In this document: piece after piece, positions 32,180 through 44,411 of the stretch
How positions within the stretch are numbered: the first letter of the stretch is position 1
How the letters are laid out: every line of letters starts with the position of its first letter
The notes under the pieces: generated by a model
What the model was told of the DNA's origin: nothing
Databases searched by the model: none
Seen by the model: only the letters and a program-made list of their open reading frames with translations
Translations under genes and position numbers: made by a program
Source: Gyromitra esculenta
Lineage: Eukaryota; Ascomycota; Pezizomycetes; Pezizales; Discinaceae
Length of the DNA: 64,000 nt
Assembly: GCA_038503075.1 (NCBI GenBank)
Contig: JBCAML010000007.1
Location: forward strand, 744,001 to 808,000
Direction: 5' to 3'

Positions 32180-32629
32180 TCTCAGGGAGCGAGGTTTTGT
32201 CAAGCCCTTTGGTATCCCCAAAGGTGAGCAGTGCTACTTGAACGATCCCAAGCAACGAGAAGTATTCGATAATTCCACAGGTTCTACGTCTACGAAGAGT
32301 CAAGGCGACTCTGACAAAGGCATTACGTTGATATAGTGGCGGGATCCGGATGGCATCCAAATCACGGCGGCGAGTATGGACTACTGGAATCCAGGCTTGT
32401 ATTGTAGGATACAAGGAGGTAACAATAGAAGACGTTGCTTGAAGAGAAGAGAAGGAAAAGTACAACAAGAGGGGGAAGCCCTTCACTTATATACCAACAA
32501 TCCAACCCTTCAATGACAAACGCATGACTCATTGCAACGAAGACCAAAGGAAACACAAAGAACAACAATGAAACTTAACAACCATCTACCCATGTACCTA
32601 ACCAACCAATGAAATGACCATCCATGAAA
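32180..32629 (-). mobile_element. solo LTR, family D, in C2
   Basis: TCTCAGGG to CCATGAAA on plus. The flanks are TTATC (32175-32179) and TTTTC (32630-32634). Removing it joins GGK to PDALT, as in C1. The hairpin CCTTTGG-TATCC-CCAAAGG is at 32206-32224. Confidence 0.9.
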
Positions 32630-32634
32630 TTTTC

Positions 32635-33841
32635 CTCCTTGTACTCCTGGTTGGTATGTAATGACGAAGTCAAAACGTGAAAGGTACTCCTTCCATCTGA
32701 CTTGTCTTCGGTTAAGTTGCTTGGTAGTCATGAAATACTCCAAGTTCTTGTGGTCAGTGATAACCGAGATGGGTAGTTCGGAGCCTTTGAGTTTGGGTCT
32801 CCATTCCTCAAAGCAGAGGATAATGGCCAGGAGTTCTTTATCATAAATCTCATAGTTACACTCAGCAGGCGAGTGCTTCTTGGAGAAGAAAGCCACTGGG
32901 TGGAGTACGCCATTGTCTTCGAGTTGGGAGAGAACAGCGCCGGAGACAAAGTCAGAGGCATCAGATTCAATAAAGATCTTCTTTTGAAGATCTAAGTGAA
33001 TGACCACGGGAGCCTTGGTAAATGCGTCCTTGAGGGCCTCAAAGGCAAGTTCTGCTTTGACAGTCCACTCAAAGATGGTGCCTTTCTTGGTAAAAGCGGT
33101 GAGGGGAGCGGCGAGGCGAGAGAATCCTAGGATAAATCAGCAGTAAAAATTGGCAAAGCCGAGAAATGCTTGGACTTTTTTAATGCACTTGGGGTGGTTC
33201 CATTCACATACTGCCTTGAGTTTATCCTTGTCCATTTTAATCCCTTCAGGGGTAAGGATTAAACCAAAGTACTTGATTGATTGCACATGAAACTCACACT
33301 TCTCAAGTTTGAGAAGGATGTTATTGGCTTTGAGGGCATCAAGTACTTGTTTGACATGGATCTTGTGTTCGGCAAGGGTATCACTGTAGATGAGGATATC
33401 ATCAAGATAAGCGGTGCAAAAGAGGTCCAGGAACTCTTGGAGTGAATCATTGACAAAGCATTTGAAGGTACTGGGGGCATTGGCAAGACCGAATGGCATT
33501 ACCATATATTCATAGAGGCTGTATCGAGTTTGAAAGGCCGTTTTCCATTCCTTCCCCTTAGCAATGCGGATTTGATGAAATCCATCACGGAGGTTGAACA
33601 TTGAGTACCACTGGGCTTTCGCAAGACCATCCAGTGTTTCTTTAACAAGGGGAGAGGTATACCGGTCCTTAATCGTAAGAGTGTTAAGGCCGAGGTAGTC
33701 AATACAGAGGCAGAGAGAGCCATCAGGTTTGGCAGCGAAGAGGACAGGGGAGCCAGCGGAGGAAGAGGTGGCATGAATAAAGCCTTTCTCCAAGTTGTCT
33801 TTGATGTACTTCTTAAGAACTAGAAGTTCATCTCGAGACAT
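32635..33841 (-). pseudogene. C2 reverse transcriptase and RNase H region
   Basis: RT reads from LGPLYGMSRDELLVLKKYI through YLDDILIY (about 33395) to the RNase H block ([37 protein letters not shown]). There is a frame interruption at about 33008-33136 near the AFLGFANFYC motif. It is cut by LTR D at 32634. Confidence 0.85.
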
Positions 33842-33858
33842 ACCATAGAGGGGGCCAA

Positions 33859-35225
33859 GCACCACCAGCACCTCTCAGTGCTCCCCCTCCTCCTGCACCT
33901 GCTGCTGCTATCCCAGCTCCTCCTGCTCCAAAGCCTCTGCAATGGGCTCAGGTGGCCGCCAGCAAACCCAAGAGAAAACCACAACCAGCAAAGGCAAAAC
34001 AGGCTACAAGCACACCTGCTCCTAAGATTTCTTCTTCTCCTCCTAACATTACACCCACCATGCGCGCACGTCGTTTAATTGTCAAACGTGATGGCACCCC
34101 CCTTTCTCAAGGGACACCTACGGAACTCAGAGACAGACTCAACTCTGCCATTGGTTCCATCACCATCCAGTCTGTGGCAATAGACACACATTCACAGAAT
34201 GTGTCGTTGACGGTCATGAACAACATGTTTGCCAACACCCATTACAGGAAAGTTGGCCAATTTCTCCATCTCATCCCAGGAGCTCGCTCCCTCCACCTAG
34301 ACGAACCATTGCACCAACTTGTTGTACATGGTATTCCCACCTCCATGGAACCCTTAGCAATTCCGCAAGAGCTCTGCAACTTCAACCCCGGCCTTACCAT
34401 GGACAACCCCCCAAGATGGCTCACCCTACCTGAAAAGAGAAGAGGAAAAACAGTTTCCTCCATTGCCATCACACTCTCCGGCCCCAAAGCTAATGAGATC
34501 GCTAATCGAACTCGCCTTTCCGCCTTCTCCACCACAGTCCGAGCTGAATGCAAACTTCGCTTTAGTCCCTCTACTCAGTGCTCCCAATGCCACAAATTTG
34601 GACACCACACCAACAAATGTCCCAACCAACCATGCTGTCGCTGGTGCGTTGGACTTCATCCCACTGCAGCTCATACCTGCCCCACTCTGTCTTGCTCTAT
34701 CAAAGGCCGCCCCTGATCTCACACTCTTGTTAAGTGTGTCAACTGCAACGGACCCCATGAGTCACACCTGAACAGCTGCCCTTCATGCCCTTCTAAGGCT
34801 TCACCGCCCCCTCCGGCAGAAGATCAGATGGACATTTAGGTCATTTTACTTATACTTCCCCAACCCCTACTAACTTTGATTGGATTTTTTCCTGGCTGCT
34901 CTTTGCTTCCGTTGTGGCTTTGCTATGGACTTTCTTCTATGGTTTCTCATTGTTTCTTTGGCTGTTGATGGTTAGCCTCCTTACCTTCTTGGACATTCAG
35001 TTGTCAATTCCCCCTGTCTCGTTAAGTCGTCTATTGCGGGAACATCGTCTTGTTCTTTGGAAGCAATTGGTTCTCTTTTCCTTTTTGTTCTCTCTATGTT
35101 ACCCAGGCGGATAAGGGTGTTTATTTGGTGGGGATAGGTTTTTTGACTTCATAACCTTCGTGTTGCATAAGCGGTTTTGTACCTAGAAACAACAATCAAA
35201 TGATTTAAACAAAAAAAAAAAAAAA
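33859..35225 (+). mobile_element. ORF1-only LINE copy, 5'-truncated
   Basis: TSD ACCATAGAGGGGGCCAA (17 bp) at 33842-33858 and 35226-35242, with a poly(A) tail at the right end. It holds the C-terminal two thirds of an ORF1 protein (33952-34716 open) with Cys/His zinc knuckles (CSQCHKFGHHTNKC). A frame break precedes the end. No reverse transcriptase follows, but about 400 bp of 3' UTR does. It is inserted in the C2 pol gene. Confidence 0.9.
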
Positions 35226-35242
35226 ACCATAGAGGGGGCCAA

Positions 35243-36307
35243 ATGGTGGTTCCTTACCTTCTTTAAGGGTAATCTGATGGTCATAGGGGCGAAGAGGGGG
35301 GAGTTCTTGAGCTTTAGTTTTATCGAACATGTCTAAGTACTCATGGTACTCAGCAGGTATTCTTTGTCTCCATTCCTCTTTCGTAGTCTTACAATTGAGG
35401 ACCTTGTTAATTTCATAGAGAGACATAGAATAGACTTGGATACCCTTTTTCCTGGCGAGCATGCGGAAGCTCGCAGCACCGATAAAGGCGGCGTTGAGCT
35501 TAGCTGGAGGAAGAATAGCAGTGGCGGAGACGACAGGTTTTTTGGGGGCGCAGTGGGTAGTGCAGGATTCAGAATTGAATTCAATGCTTTTATCAGCGAA
35601 CTTTAGATGAACGTCATGGAGGTTCATCCAGGGGATTCCAAGAACGAGGGGGTAGTGGCCAAGTTTTGTGACAAAGAATGGGGCTTTCTCTTGATGTTGT
35701 TGAATGGAGAGGTTCCTGTGGCAGAGGTTAACAATATCTTCTGAGGCAATTGGTCGTCCATCAATGACTGCCAAGTCAGGCTGGCTAGGGGTTTTTAGGG
35801 AAGATAGGGGCAAAGAATGGTGACGCATGAATTTCTCGTCAATGAATGCGAACCCTGAGGCTCCGGTATCCAAAAGAGCATGTGTTTTGATGATTTTATG
35901 TTGGTGTGTGAGATTACAAGAAATAACAAAATGTTCCCCATCCATATTATCCTCCACACATACATCCAATACCGAAAACCCAGAGATAGAAAATGCAGAC
36001 AAAGAAGAAAAAATGGGAACCTGAGAAGGGTCACTTAGCGACTCAGGTTGGACTAGTTTAAAGACTTGTTGGAATAGCCTGGTGCCTCAAGGGCGAAGAA
36101 CTGAGGTGGCAATGGAGGAGGGGGAAGCAAAGAGGCAGGTGGGGCGGCAGAGGTGATGGGATTGGTGAGAGCACCTTTCATAACGGGGTGTTTATTGGCG
36201 GAGGGGCAATTGGAGAATATGTGCCCTTCTCCGGCACAAAACAGGCTGCGGTTGTTGTTTTGTCTCCAGGATTTTTCCTCGGGCGTTAGTTTTCTTCTTC
36301 CATTGAC
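35243..36307 (-). pseudogene. C2 protease region, gag tail and frameshift site
   Basis: The pol N-terminus (35243-36002) has the protease motif LLDTGASGFAFID. Upstream lies the gag tail with a degenerate zinc knuckle (LFCAGEGHIFSNC). The gag frame ends TTTAAAC-TAG (minus), with the heptamer at plus 36056-36062, the same arrangement as in C1. LTR B interrupts gag at 36313. Confidence 0.82.
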
Positions 36308-36312
36308 CTGGA

Positions 36313-37260
36313 TGTTATACCTGTACCTTTTGAAGGAGTTCCTGGCCCTGAAGTTACCCTATCTTTGGAGTTACCCTACTTTAGCACCTTCCGGATCGGG
36401 ACTGGAGCCTGTTACCCTGCCTCCAATCCTTCCAATAGGTATAGTATTTAGAGAAGGAGGGACAGCACCAAAAAGACTTGTCCCGGAGGGCAAAAGTAAC
36501 CCCTAGGCCGTCAAGCAAAACCATCCGGCGGAATGGGATCTGGAGGGTATATAGGGGAAGTGCCTGGCTTCGCTGTGGTTCAAACAGATTGCGAATCGGA
36601 CCAATACTGGCGGAGTTACAGACCGACAAAGATAAGGGAACGCAATGCTACGCGACAATTCGGATAGGCGAAATGATCGTTTCGAAAAGATGAACGCAAT
36701 GAAGAAGAATATGTAACTCCTGTGTTACCGACATGCATACTGCTTGGAGAATTGCGGATCGGGGCCAGAGAACTCAATGGGGTATCGGGTATGGAGATAA
36801 GGTGAAGTGGTTTTATGTTGTCATAGTAATTAGCGCCTCTACACCACACTATACCCAAACATAGTAGAGAGGAGGCATTATAAATACTCTCGCAGTGGAT
36901 GTAATCTCTGAGTCAGATCATTAGCAACACAGAACAAGCCTTATCAATATTATATTGTTTCTAGCAAAAATCACTTCCGTGCAATTTACTCTTTTACTTG
37001 TGAAGTACTTTTATCTCGCTTAGCAAGGCCTTGGCCCTTCAGCGTTAGTTATTAAAACCTTACTATTGGAAGTTCTTCACGGAACTTTGCTCGATCCCTA
37101 CTTTGTACCCTACGGTTATCTTTTAGCGGTTCATAAGAAGCAGTTAGGACTTGCGCCTGTGTATTGTGTTGTGGATAGCAACCGGGCAGGTTATAGTGTC
37201 TAGATTGTTATCTAAAGCTTCTTGGAGATTTCCTGTGCGGTAAGAAGTACCGGTCTTACA
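36313..37260 (+). mobile_element. solo LTR, family B, in C2 gag
   Basis: TGTTATACC to GGTCTTACA, 948 bp, TSD CTGGA at 36308-36312 and 37261-37265. It is the uninterrupted reference copy for family B. Confidence 0.93.
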
Positions 37261-37265
37261 CTGGA

Positions 37266-38702
37266 CATAGCGTTGTTCCAGGGCAGGGCGAGAAGTAAAG
37301 GTATGGCCAAAGCAGAGATCCATGGAGGCAAGTCCACCTGGGAGGAACGAAGTGGCAGGGATAAATGCAGTGGAGGAGGTGGTGGTGGGGGCGACAAATT
37401 GTCCCATATTGTTCCAGGTGGAACTTCTCTTCTCCTCTTTTCTGGAGTGGATACGGTTATCTAAGTGTAGGAGGAAAAAACAGATGGAGACATAGCTGGT
37501 AGGAAAGCTGGAGACAGTGACAACGGCTTCTTTTAACTCGTAGGACATGCCAAATTCAAGAGCATCCATCTTCGCAGATTCATCATAGTTTAAGTGGCCC
37601 ATGATGCGTTGAAAATCAGCTATGTCGGCCGAGAAGTCTCTTTTACCTTGTGGTAGTTGGTGGAGTTCACGGCGAGCGGTACCAAGTGGGTCGGGGTCAC
37701 CAAAGGCAGTTTCCAGGGAGGCAATGAGTTCGGCAGCGTTGTTCCAGTTAGTAGTCCCATCAGGGTGAAAGGTGTGGCGTACTTGCTGAAGAGCAGCTCC
37801 CTCGAGACAGCTGATAGTGTAGAGAATCATATTGTTCTCACTGGAAAAGCGGTCGGCGTTAACTGAAAGTTTTGTGCGGAGTTGGAGCACAAAGCCAGGG
37901 AGTTTGTCGCGAGACCCGCTGAACTTAACTGGATCCGGCATTTTGTCCAACCGTCCTCCTTGATTGTTAGTGGTGGGAGCAGGTGGTGGAGGTGAAGCTG
38001 GGGGAGGGGCGCCATTGCGGAGGCGTGCAATTTCTTCGTTTGCCCATTGAAGTTCAACCCTGGCGCTATCTAGGAACACTTGGGAATTGGTTTTGTCCTG
38101 GGTGAGCTGATCTGCTTTGCGGCCAAGAAGTTCAAGTTCCTCCGCTTGGTGGAGGAAATGGGTGTGTATGTCCGTGAGGGCTGCCAGGGGGTATGCGGCT
38201 ACGAGTTTTTGAAAACGTCCGAGAGAGGAAAACGACCAGGCAGGTGGGGCGGTCTCACAGTTCAGTTCTTCGTTAAGCCCTTCAGTATCCCTGAAGGTGA
38301 GCAGTGCTACGTAAGCGAAGTACTTAACACATTCGAGGAGTGCAAGGTTTCTACAGGTTCTACGTGTGGTCTATCTCAAGGCGAGATAAGTGCAGCGAGG
38401 GGGGCAGCAACAGCGAGGATTCTGCAGTAGAATTGAGGTAGTATTAAAGTAATACAGGTAGAAGTGAAATGAGAACGTTGCTTAAGGAAAGAAGAAGGAG
38501 AAAACAACAAACAACCAAAATCCATCGCTTAAATACCCCGCATTCCTTTCCCTAACCCTTAACCGAACAGCAACTGAGCAACAACCGAACAACAAAGACA
38601 TTGTACTACAACCGAACACTCATGACAACCCTTATCTAATCCTAGACCTTTAACCCTATTACATCCGTGAAAGGTGGGGTTCGACATGGTAGTGTCAGTC
38701 AT
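37266..38702 (-). pseudogene. C2 gag
   Basis: The ATG at 38702-38700 opens MTDTTMSNPT, then LTR C (38253-38672) interrupts. The main gag body is open at 37266-38079 (MPDPVKFSGSRDKLPGFVLQL, TISCLEGAALQQVRHT). It matches the C1 gag, including the GTARRELHQL block. Confidence 0.82.
38253..38672 (-). mobile_element. solo LTR, family C, in C2 gag N-terminus
   Basis: TCTCACAG to CCGTGAAA on plus. The flanks are GGCGG (38248-38252) and GGTGG (38673-38677). Confidence 0.87.
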
Positions 38703-38943
38703 CTTCGTGGGGTGGCAGGGAGGGATTGGTCAATACAGTTAATGGAATTGATACGTAGGTATTTGTAATCCAGCCACTCCGGAAGGACAAGATTAGGTTC
38801 GATGGAGGGGGTTGTTTTCCTTGTTTACATGCAAGGAAATAGGGAGAGGAAGGATTGGTGAATCCAGTTGCTGAGTCCCATAGAGTAGGGGAATTGTTCA
38901 GGATAAGTGAGAGGTAGAGTGTGTGGATGAGGAAGCAACGTAA

Positions 38944-39396
38944 TCTCAAGGAGCAAAGTTTTCGTCAAGCCCTTTGGTATCCTCTAAGGTGAGCAGTGCT
39001 ACTTGAACGAAAACAAGTGACAGGAGTTGTGCAAAGTTTTTCACAGGCTCTACATCGGCGAAGAGATAAGGCAACTCTGACTGAGATACTTTTCAGGGGA
39101 AGTATTGGTATGATATGGAGGGAGTCCAGCTCGTGGCGGCATATAGACTACTAGAATCTAGGCTTGTGTTGTAGGATACAAGGGGGTAACAATCGAAGAT
39201 GTTGCTTAAAGAGAAGAGAAGGAAAAGTACAACAAGAGGGAGAAACCCTTCACTTATATACCCAAGATCAAACTCTTCGATGACAAACGCATGACTCATT
39301 GCAACCGAGGCCAAAGGAAACACAAAGAACAACAATGTAACATAACAACCATATACCCATATACCAAACTGACCAACTAAACGACCATCCATGAAA
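38944..39396 (-). mobile_element. 5' LTR (family D) of element C2
   Basis: TCTCAAGG to CCATGAAA on plus. It is followed on its inner side by plus AAGCAACGT (38933-38941), the same primer-site sequence as in C1. That position shows it is the element's own 5' LTR and not a solo insertion. Confidence 0.83.
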
Positions 39397-41119
39397 GTCG
39401 ATGGAGGAGCACCAGCATTTGGTCAAACAGGTGTTGCAGAGACTGAGAGAGTCTAACCTGCACACCCATATAGACAAGACCTTCTTTCACTTGAAGGAAG
39501 TAGAATATTTGGGGTACAACATTTCTGAGCATGGCATCTCCATGTCCAAGGAGAAAGTCAATGCTGTCCTGGAATGGCCAGTACCCAAAACTGTTAAGGA
39601 TGTGCAGGCATTTCTAGGCTTTGCCAACTTCTACAGAAGATTCATAGCTGAGTTCAGCTGGGTTACCAAGCCCTTGACTGGCCTGCTGATCAAAGAGAAA
39701 AAATGGTTCTGGACCGCTGCTTGTGACAGAGCTTCCTAAGAACTGAAGCAACTGTTCACAAGTGAGCCGATTCTCGTACACTTTCATCCAAGTAGGCGCA
39801 CAGTAGTTGAGACTGATGCAAGTTATTTCACAAAAGGAGCTGTTCTATCTCAGTATGGCGAGGACGGGAAGCTACATCCAGTAGCCTTCTACTCAAAGAA
39901 GTTTTCCCCGGCCGAGATAAACTATGATGTTCATGACAAGGAAATGGGTGCCATTGTTGCCTCATGCTGGGAATGGGAACACCTTCTGAAGTCAGTAGAT
40001 GGAGAAGTCACAGTTTTCACAGATCACAAGAACCTAGAATACTTCAATAGTACTAAGGTCTTGACCCGCCGACAGGCCCGCTGGGCTGAAGATCTGGCAG
40101 GGTATAACTTCAAAGTGATCTATAGACCCGACAAAAAGAATGACAAGCCTGATGTTCTATCTAGGCGATGGAATCATCGCCTAGCAGAGAGAAGTGAACC
40201 TCTGCAGACAGAAGCAAAGATGTTTTTCCGCCCAGGACAACTGGTTTTAAATCCTGCTAGGCTAGCGGCCATGAGGGTACATTCACTCCAATCCACATTC
40301 TTGCAAAGACTCCAAGATGCGGCAGCTCAAGATCCACACTGGCTAGAAATCCGCCAGGCACTAGAAGAGAAGAAAAAGGAACTAGACCTGTCACTGTCTA
40401 TTGCAGATGGTTTGGTGTTCTATAAGAACTGATGGTACATTCCGGCAGCATCAGAGTTGCATCAGGAAATCTTCACTGAGTGTCATGATAGTAGGACCGC
40501 CGGTCACTTTGGACAGTATAAGACAGTTGAGAAAATCAAATCCAACTTCTACTGGCCCAATATAGATAAGGACATTGAAAAATATGTCCGGAGCTGTGAT
40601 ACATGCCAGAGGAATAAGACATCTCGCCTCAAGAAGTTTGGTGAACTGATGTCTCTGGAGATACCCTATTGACCTTGGACATCTATTTCCATTGACTTCA
40701 TAGTAGGACTGCCTGAATCGGAAGGTAAAACCAAAATATGGGTCATAGTTGACCACTTTTCCAAGATGGCCCACTTTATTCCTCTGCCAAGTGAGAATAA
40801 AACTGAGGACATGACAAAGCTCTTCCTGCAAGAAGTATCGAAGCATCATGGGTTACCTGATGACATTGTTTCGGATAGGGATAGCAAGTTCATCTCCCAC
40901 TTTTGGCAGTCACTAATGGATCTTCTAAATGTGAAGCTGAACCTTTCCACTGCATTCCACCCACAAACCAACAGTCAAACAGAAAGAGTCAACCAGACCC
41001 TGGAGTAGTACATCAGGAGCTACTGCAATTACCAACAGGATGACTGGAGCGACCTCCTCCCCCTCGCCAAGTATGCCTATAACTCTGCTATTTCTGTGTC
41101 CACTAAGTTCTCACCCTTT
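39397..41119 (+). pseudogene. RT/RNase H/integrase of the second Gypsy
   Basis: One reading frame with in-frame stops at about 39737, 40430 (TGA), 40670 (TGA) and 41006 (TAG). The last three fit Arg CGA to TGA and Gln CAG to TAG, that is C to T changes. The last catalytic block SDRDSKFISHFW and TAFHPQTNSQTERVNQTLE are readable. Confidence 0.85.
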
Positions 41120-41135
41120 TGTGCAAACTATGGGT

Positions 41136-43103
41136 TTTTGTTTAAATCATTTGATTGTTGTTTCTAGGTACAAAACCGCTTATGCAACACGAAGGTTATG
41201 AAGTCAAAAAACCTATCCCCACCAAATAAACACCCTTATCCGCCTGGGTAACAAAAGAGAACACAAAGGAAAAGCGACCCAAATACTTCCAAGAGAACAA
41301 GACGATGTTCCTGTGATAAAACGACTTAAGGGTGCAGGGAAAGTTGACAGCGTATGCCTATGAAAGTAAAGAGACTTGCAAACAACGACCAAAGAAACAA
41401 TGAGAAACCATAGAAGAAAGTCTATAGTAAAGCCACAATGGAAGCGAAGAGTAGCCAGGAAAAGTTTCCAATCAAAGTTAGTAGGGGTTGGGGAAGTATT
41501 GGTAAAGTGACCTTAAGGGTCCATCTGGTCATCTGCTGGAGGGGGCGGTGAAGCCTTTGAAGGGCGTGATGGGTAGCTGTTCAGGTGTGACTCATGGGGT
41601 CCGTTGCAGTTAACACACTTGACAAGAGTGTGAGAGCAAGGGCGGCCCTTGATTGAGCAAGTGAGGGTGGGGCAGGTGTGAGCTGCAGTGGAGTGAAGTC
41701 TGACACACCAGCAGCAGCATGGTTGGTTGGGACATTTGTTTGTGTGGTGTCCAAATTTGTGACCTTGGGAACACTGGGTAGAGGGACCAAAACGGAGTTT
41801 GCGTTCAGCTCGGACAGTGGTGGAGAAGGCAGAAAGGCGTGTGCGATTAGCAATCTCATTAGCTTTGGGGCCAGAGAGTGTGATGACAATGGAGGAAACT
41901 GTTTTTCCTCTTCTTTTTTCTCGTAGAGTAAGCCATCTTGGAGGTATGTCCATGGTGAGTCCGGGGTTGAAGCTGCAGAGCTCTTGCTGAATGGCAGAGG
42001 GCTCCATGGAAGTAGGAATACCATGTACAACAAGTTGGTGCAATGGTTCGTCAAGGTGTAGGGAGCGAGCTCCAGGGATGATGTGAAGAAATTGGCCAAC
42101 TTTCCGATAATGGGTGTTGGCAAACATATTGTTCATGACCGTCAACTACACATTCTGGGAATGTGTGTCTATTGCCATAGATTGGATGGTGATGCAACCG
42201 ATAGCATAGTTCAGCTTGTCGCTGAGTTCCGTGGGTGTACCTTGGGTAAGGGGAGTGCCATCGCGTTTGACAATCAAACGGCGTGCCCACATGGTGGGAG
42301 TGATGGTGAGAGGGGAGACATGAGTCTTAGGGGCAGGTGCAGAGGCATCCTGTTTGGTCTTTGCTGGTTGGGATTTTCTCTTGCGTTTGCTGGCCGCCAC
42401 CTGAGCCCATTGCAAGGGCTTCAGGGCAGGAGGAGGTGCTGGGATAGCAGCAGCAGGAGCAGGAGGAAGAAGGGCACTAGGTGCAGGTGGTTCTGAAGGC
42501 GCTGCCTTCCCTACTGTGAGCAGCAGGTGGTCACACTCTAGTTTGCTCAAAGTCGGAGACTCTGGAAACATGTCTGGGAGAGGTGCAGGAGCTGATTTGC
42601 TTGCTGATTCCTTGAGGGTGGTGATTTCCCCTTGTAGATGCTGTATCATGTCAAGGAGTTTTTGGAAGTGGAGGAGGTTGATCTTGCCGGCTCTGGCTAG
42701 AGCGTTGCAAGCATCAAACCCAAAAGCTGGCTCACTGCCTAGGTGAGTGGTAATGGCTTCCCCTGGTTTATTCCAGAGGCCCGCCCAATGGGTTGGCTTT
42801 CCGAAAACAGGAGGGGATGGGGGAGAGGTGTCAGCTCTCTGTCTTTTAGATGGTGAGGGGGTTCTTGGTTCCGCCGCGGATGAAGAGGAGGAGGCAACGA
42901 ATGGGTTTGGAGTTCCCTCAATTTGATGATGGGGGAATATGGGTGTAAACATGTTGCATTTACCTTTGGGAGGCATTGCGACCGTGGGTTGTTGTGTGAA
43001 CGATGATCCAAATCATTTGTAAAAGAGGGGTAATGGAATGAAGCTGAAGTGCTAAAGACTTTTGGCTGTGTGTAACGCCGTTGCAACGCAAAAGGTGGTG
43101 GTG
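41136..43103 (-). mobile_element. ORF1-only LINE, near full length
   Basis: TSD TGTGCAAACTATGGGT at 41120-41135 and 43104-43119. The T run at 41136 is the poly(A) end on minus. Order on minus: 5' UTR, ORF1 (42976-41513), about 375 bp of 3' UTR, poly(A). No ORF2. Its 5' start (TTGCGTTGCAACGG) and its last about 110 bp match the full LINE at 50106-62242, so it looks like a non-autonomous relative mobilised in trans. Confidence 0.9.
41513..42976 (-). pseudogene. LINE ORF1 (nucleic-acid-binding, zinc knuckle) with one stop
   Basis: ATG at 42976. The reading frame is continuous to 41513 except for one TAG at 42146-42148, where the copy at 33859 has Ser (TCG). The protein would have 487 residues: Pro-rich N-terminus, a central domain with TPTMWARRLIVKRDGTPL, then Cys/His knuckles (FGHHTNKCPNQPCCCWC, HTCPTLTC, CVNCNGPHESH). 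This is the usual gag-like ORF1 of Tad-type fungal LINEs, binding element RNA. Confidence 0.82.
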
Positions 43104-43119
43104 TGTGCAAACTATGGGT

Positions 43120-43274
43120 ATGAACCAAGGACCAATTGGCCAACTTCAAAGCCAAGTGCAGAATGGGACAACCCGGTGAGTCAAATTAAGGTATCTCAAT
43201 GGGAAGACATTTGGCACGCCATGCAGGAGAACCTGGGGAAGGTGAGAATCAGAATGGCCTGCTGGTCTGATGTC
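43120..43274 (+). pseudogene. second Gypsy, integrase C-terminal piece
   Basis: It continues the frame after the LINE (YEPRTNWPTSKPSAEWDNP) up to MACWSDV, then is interrupted by the element with TSD CTGATGTC. Confidence 0.7.
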
Positions 43275-44403
43275 AATCTATCAGTAATATGAATACTTTC
43301 CTCCCTCAGCTCCAGGAGGATCGGAATCATTGGGAGGCATAGGAGACTCCTGGAGAATATGTGCCTACCTGGAGGAGCGGATGGTTATCCTCATCCTCCT
43401 GGAGACCCTGGCAGTCCCAGGCACCCTCTCCATGAGTCTCCATGGAGATGCTAAGGCTCCTCCAGGTGCCTCCATAATGTGCAAGTAATTACCCGATCTC
43501 CTGGGGAGCTTCATGGAGAGGGTCACAAAGCGTGATATTCAGGGCTGATTCAGGTCCAATCCAGGTCCGTCACGCTGTCACATCGCTTATTTGGGATAGT
43601 GAATTTTTTTTGTTTTGCGAAAATGTTGACTACTGGTCTATATGCTCTATATGGTCTATATGCTCTATTTACAATGCATATAATCTGATCAACATAATAC
43701 AGCTCCTCCACTGGATCCTGCCCATCCCATGATCCTGCCCATCCCATGATCCTGGTAGTGCTTGGGGCCCGGGGTTTGGGAGCTTTCTATATAACCCGCT
43801 CCTAGGCGAGCGCAGGGGGTAGGGAGGCGTCTCTTTGGCAGGCAGTGAGCTGTCGATATAGCAGCTTCTAGGCGAGCTGTAGGGGTGTTGGGAGCGCGTC
43901 TATATGGCTGTCAGCAAGGTCTCTCTACAACTGTCTATATAGATGCTTCATACGCGAGCTTTTGGAAGGGGTCTATATGGCAACCAATTGAGCAGCTTCC
44001 TAGGGGGGTGATGATGTGGACGAGGAAGGAAGAGTTCACGGATTGGAGCGAAGGGAGGTGTGACTAAATGCTCTAAATCCCGTGGGTTAGGGCTCTCTAG
44101 CGCGAGAATCAATCGATATTTTCTCTAAGTCCCGTAGGTTAGGGTTCGCCTAAGGCTCTTTAGGCGGGGGGAGCTCTCCTGGACGACAGGGGATGGGAGG
44201 CTTCCCCCAGGAGGAAAAAGCTGTCGCAGAAAGGTTCCATATTCTCCGGAAGCAAAAAGCTTCTGCAAAGAGGTGCCAAATTCTCCGAGAGGAGAGGTTT
44301 GCACTCCTGCTTCTCCAGGAGGTCAGGGAAGTCAGGAAGGTCCAGGAGGAAAACATCTCCTGGAGAGACATGCCTAATCTCCAGGAAGCATTAATTCTTT
44401 TAA
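43275..44403. mobile_element. non-autonomous element with 8-bp TSD
   Basis: TSD CTGATGTC lies at 43267-43274 and 44404-44411 and splits the Gypsy frame. The interior has many CTCCAGGAG/CTCCTGGAG inverted motifs near both ends and TCTATATGG repeats in the middle, with no coding region. Terminal inverted repeats are weak. An 8-bp TSD suggests hAT, but this is not proven. Confidence 0.6.
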
Positions 44404-44411
44404 CTGATGTC

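Larger units (their letters stand above)
29587..39396 (-). mobile_element. Gypsy element C2, truncated, with seven nested insertions
   Basis: Gag, protease, RT, RNase H and integrase pieces appear in order on the minus strand from 38702 down to 29587. They all match the intact element C1 in order. The 5' LTR (family D) is at 38944-39396. The 3' LTR, chromodomain and end of integrase are missing, cut at the MITE. The insertions are LTR A, LTR B', LTR C, LTR D, an ORF1-only LINE, LTR B and LTR C. The right end abuts the RT of the plus-strand Gypsy at 39397, so C2 inserted there. Confidence 0.88.

Noticed and set aside
38944..39396. Reading this family D LTR as another solo insertion
   Set aside because: Its inner side carries the C2 primer site and gag start, so it is the 5' LTR of C2.
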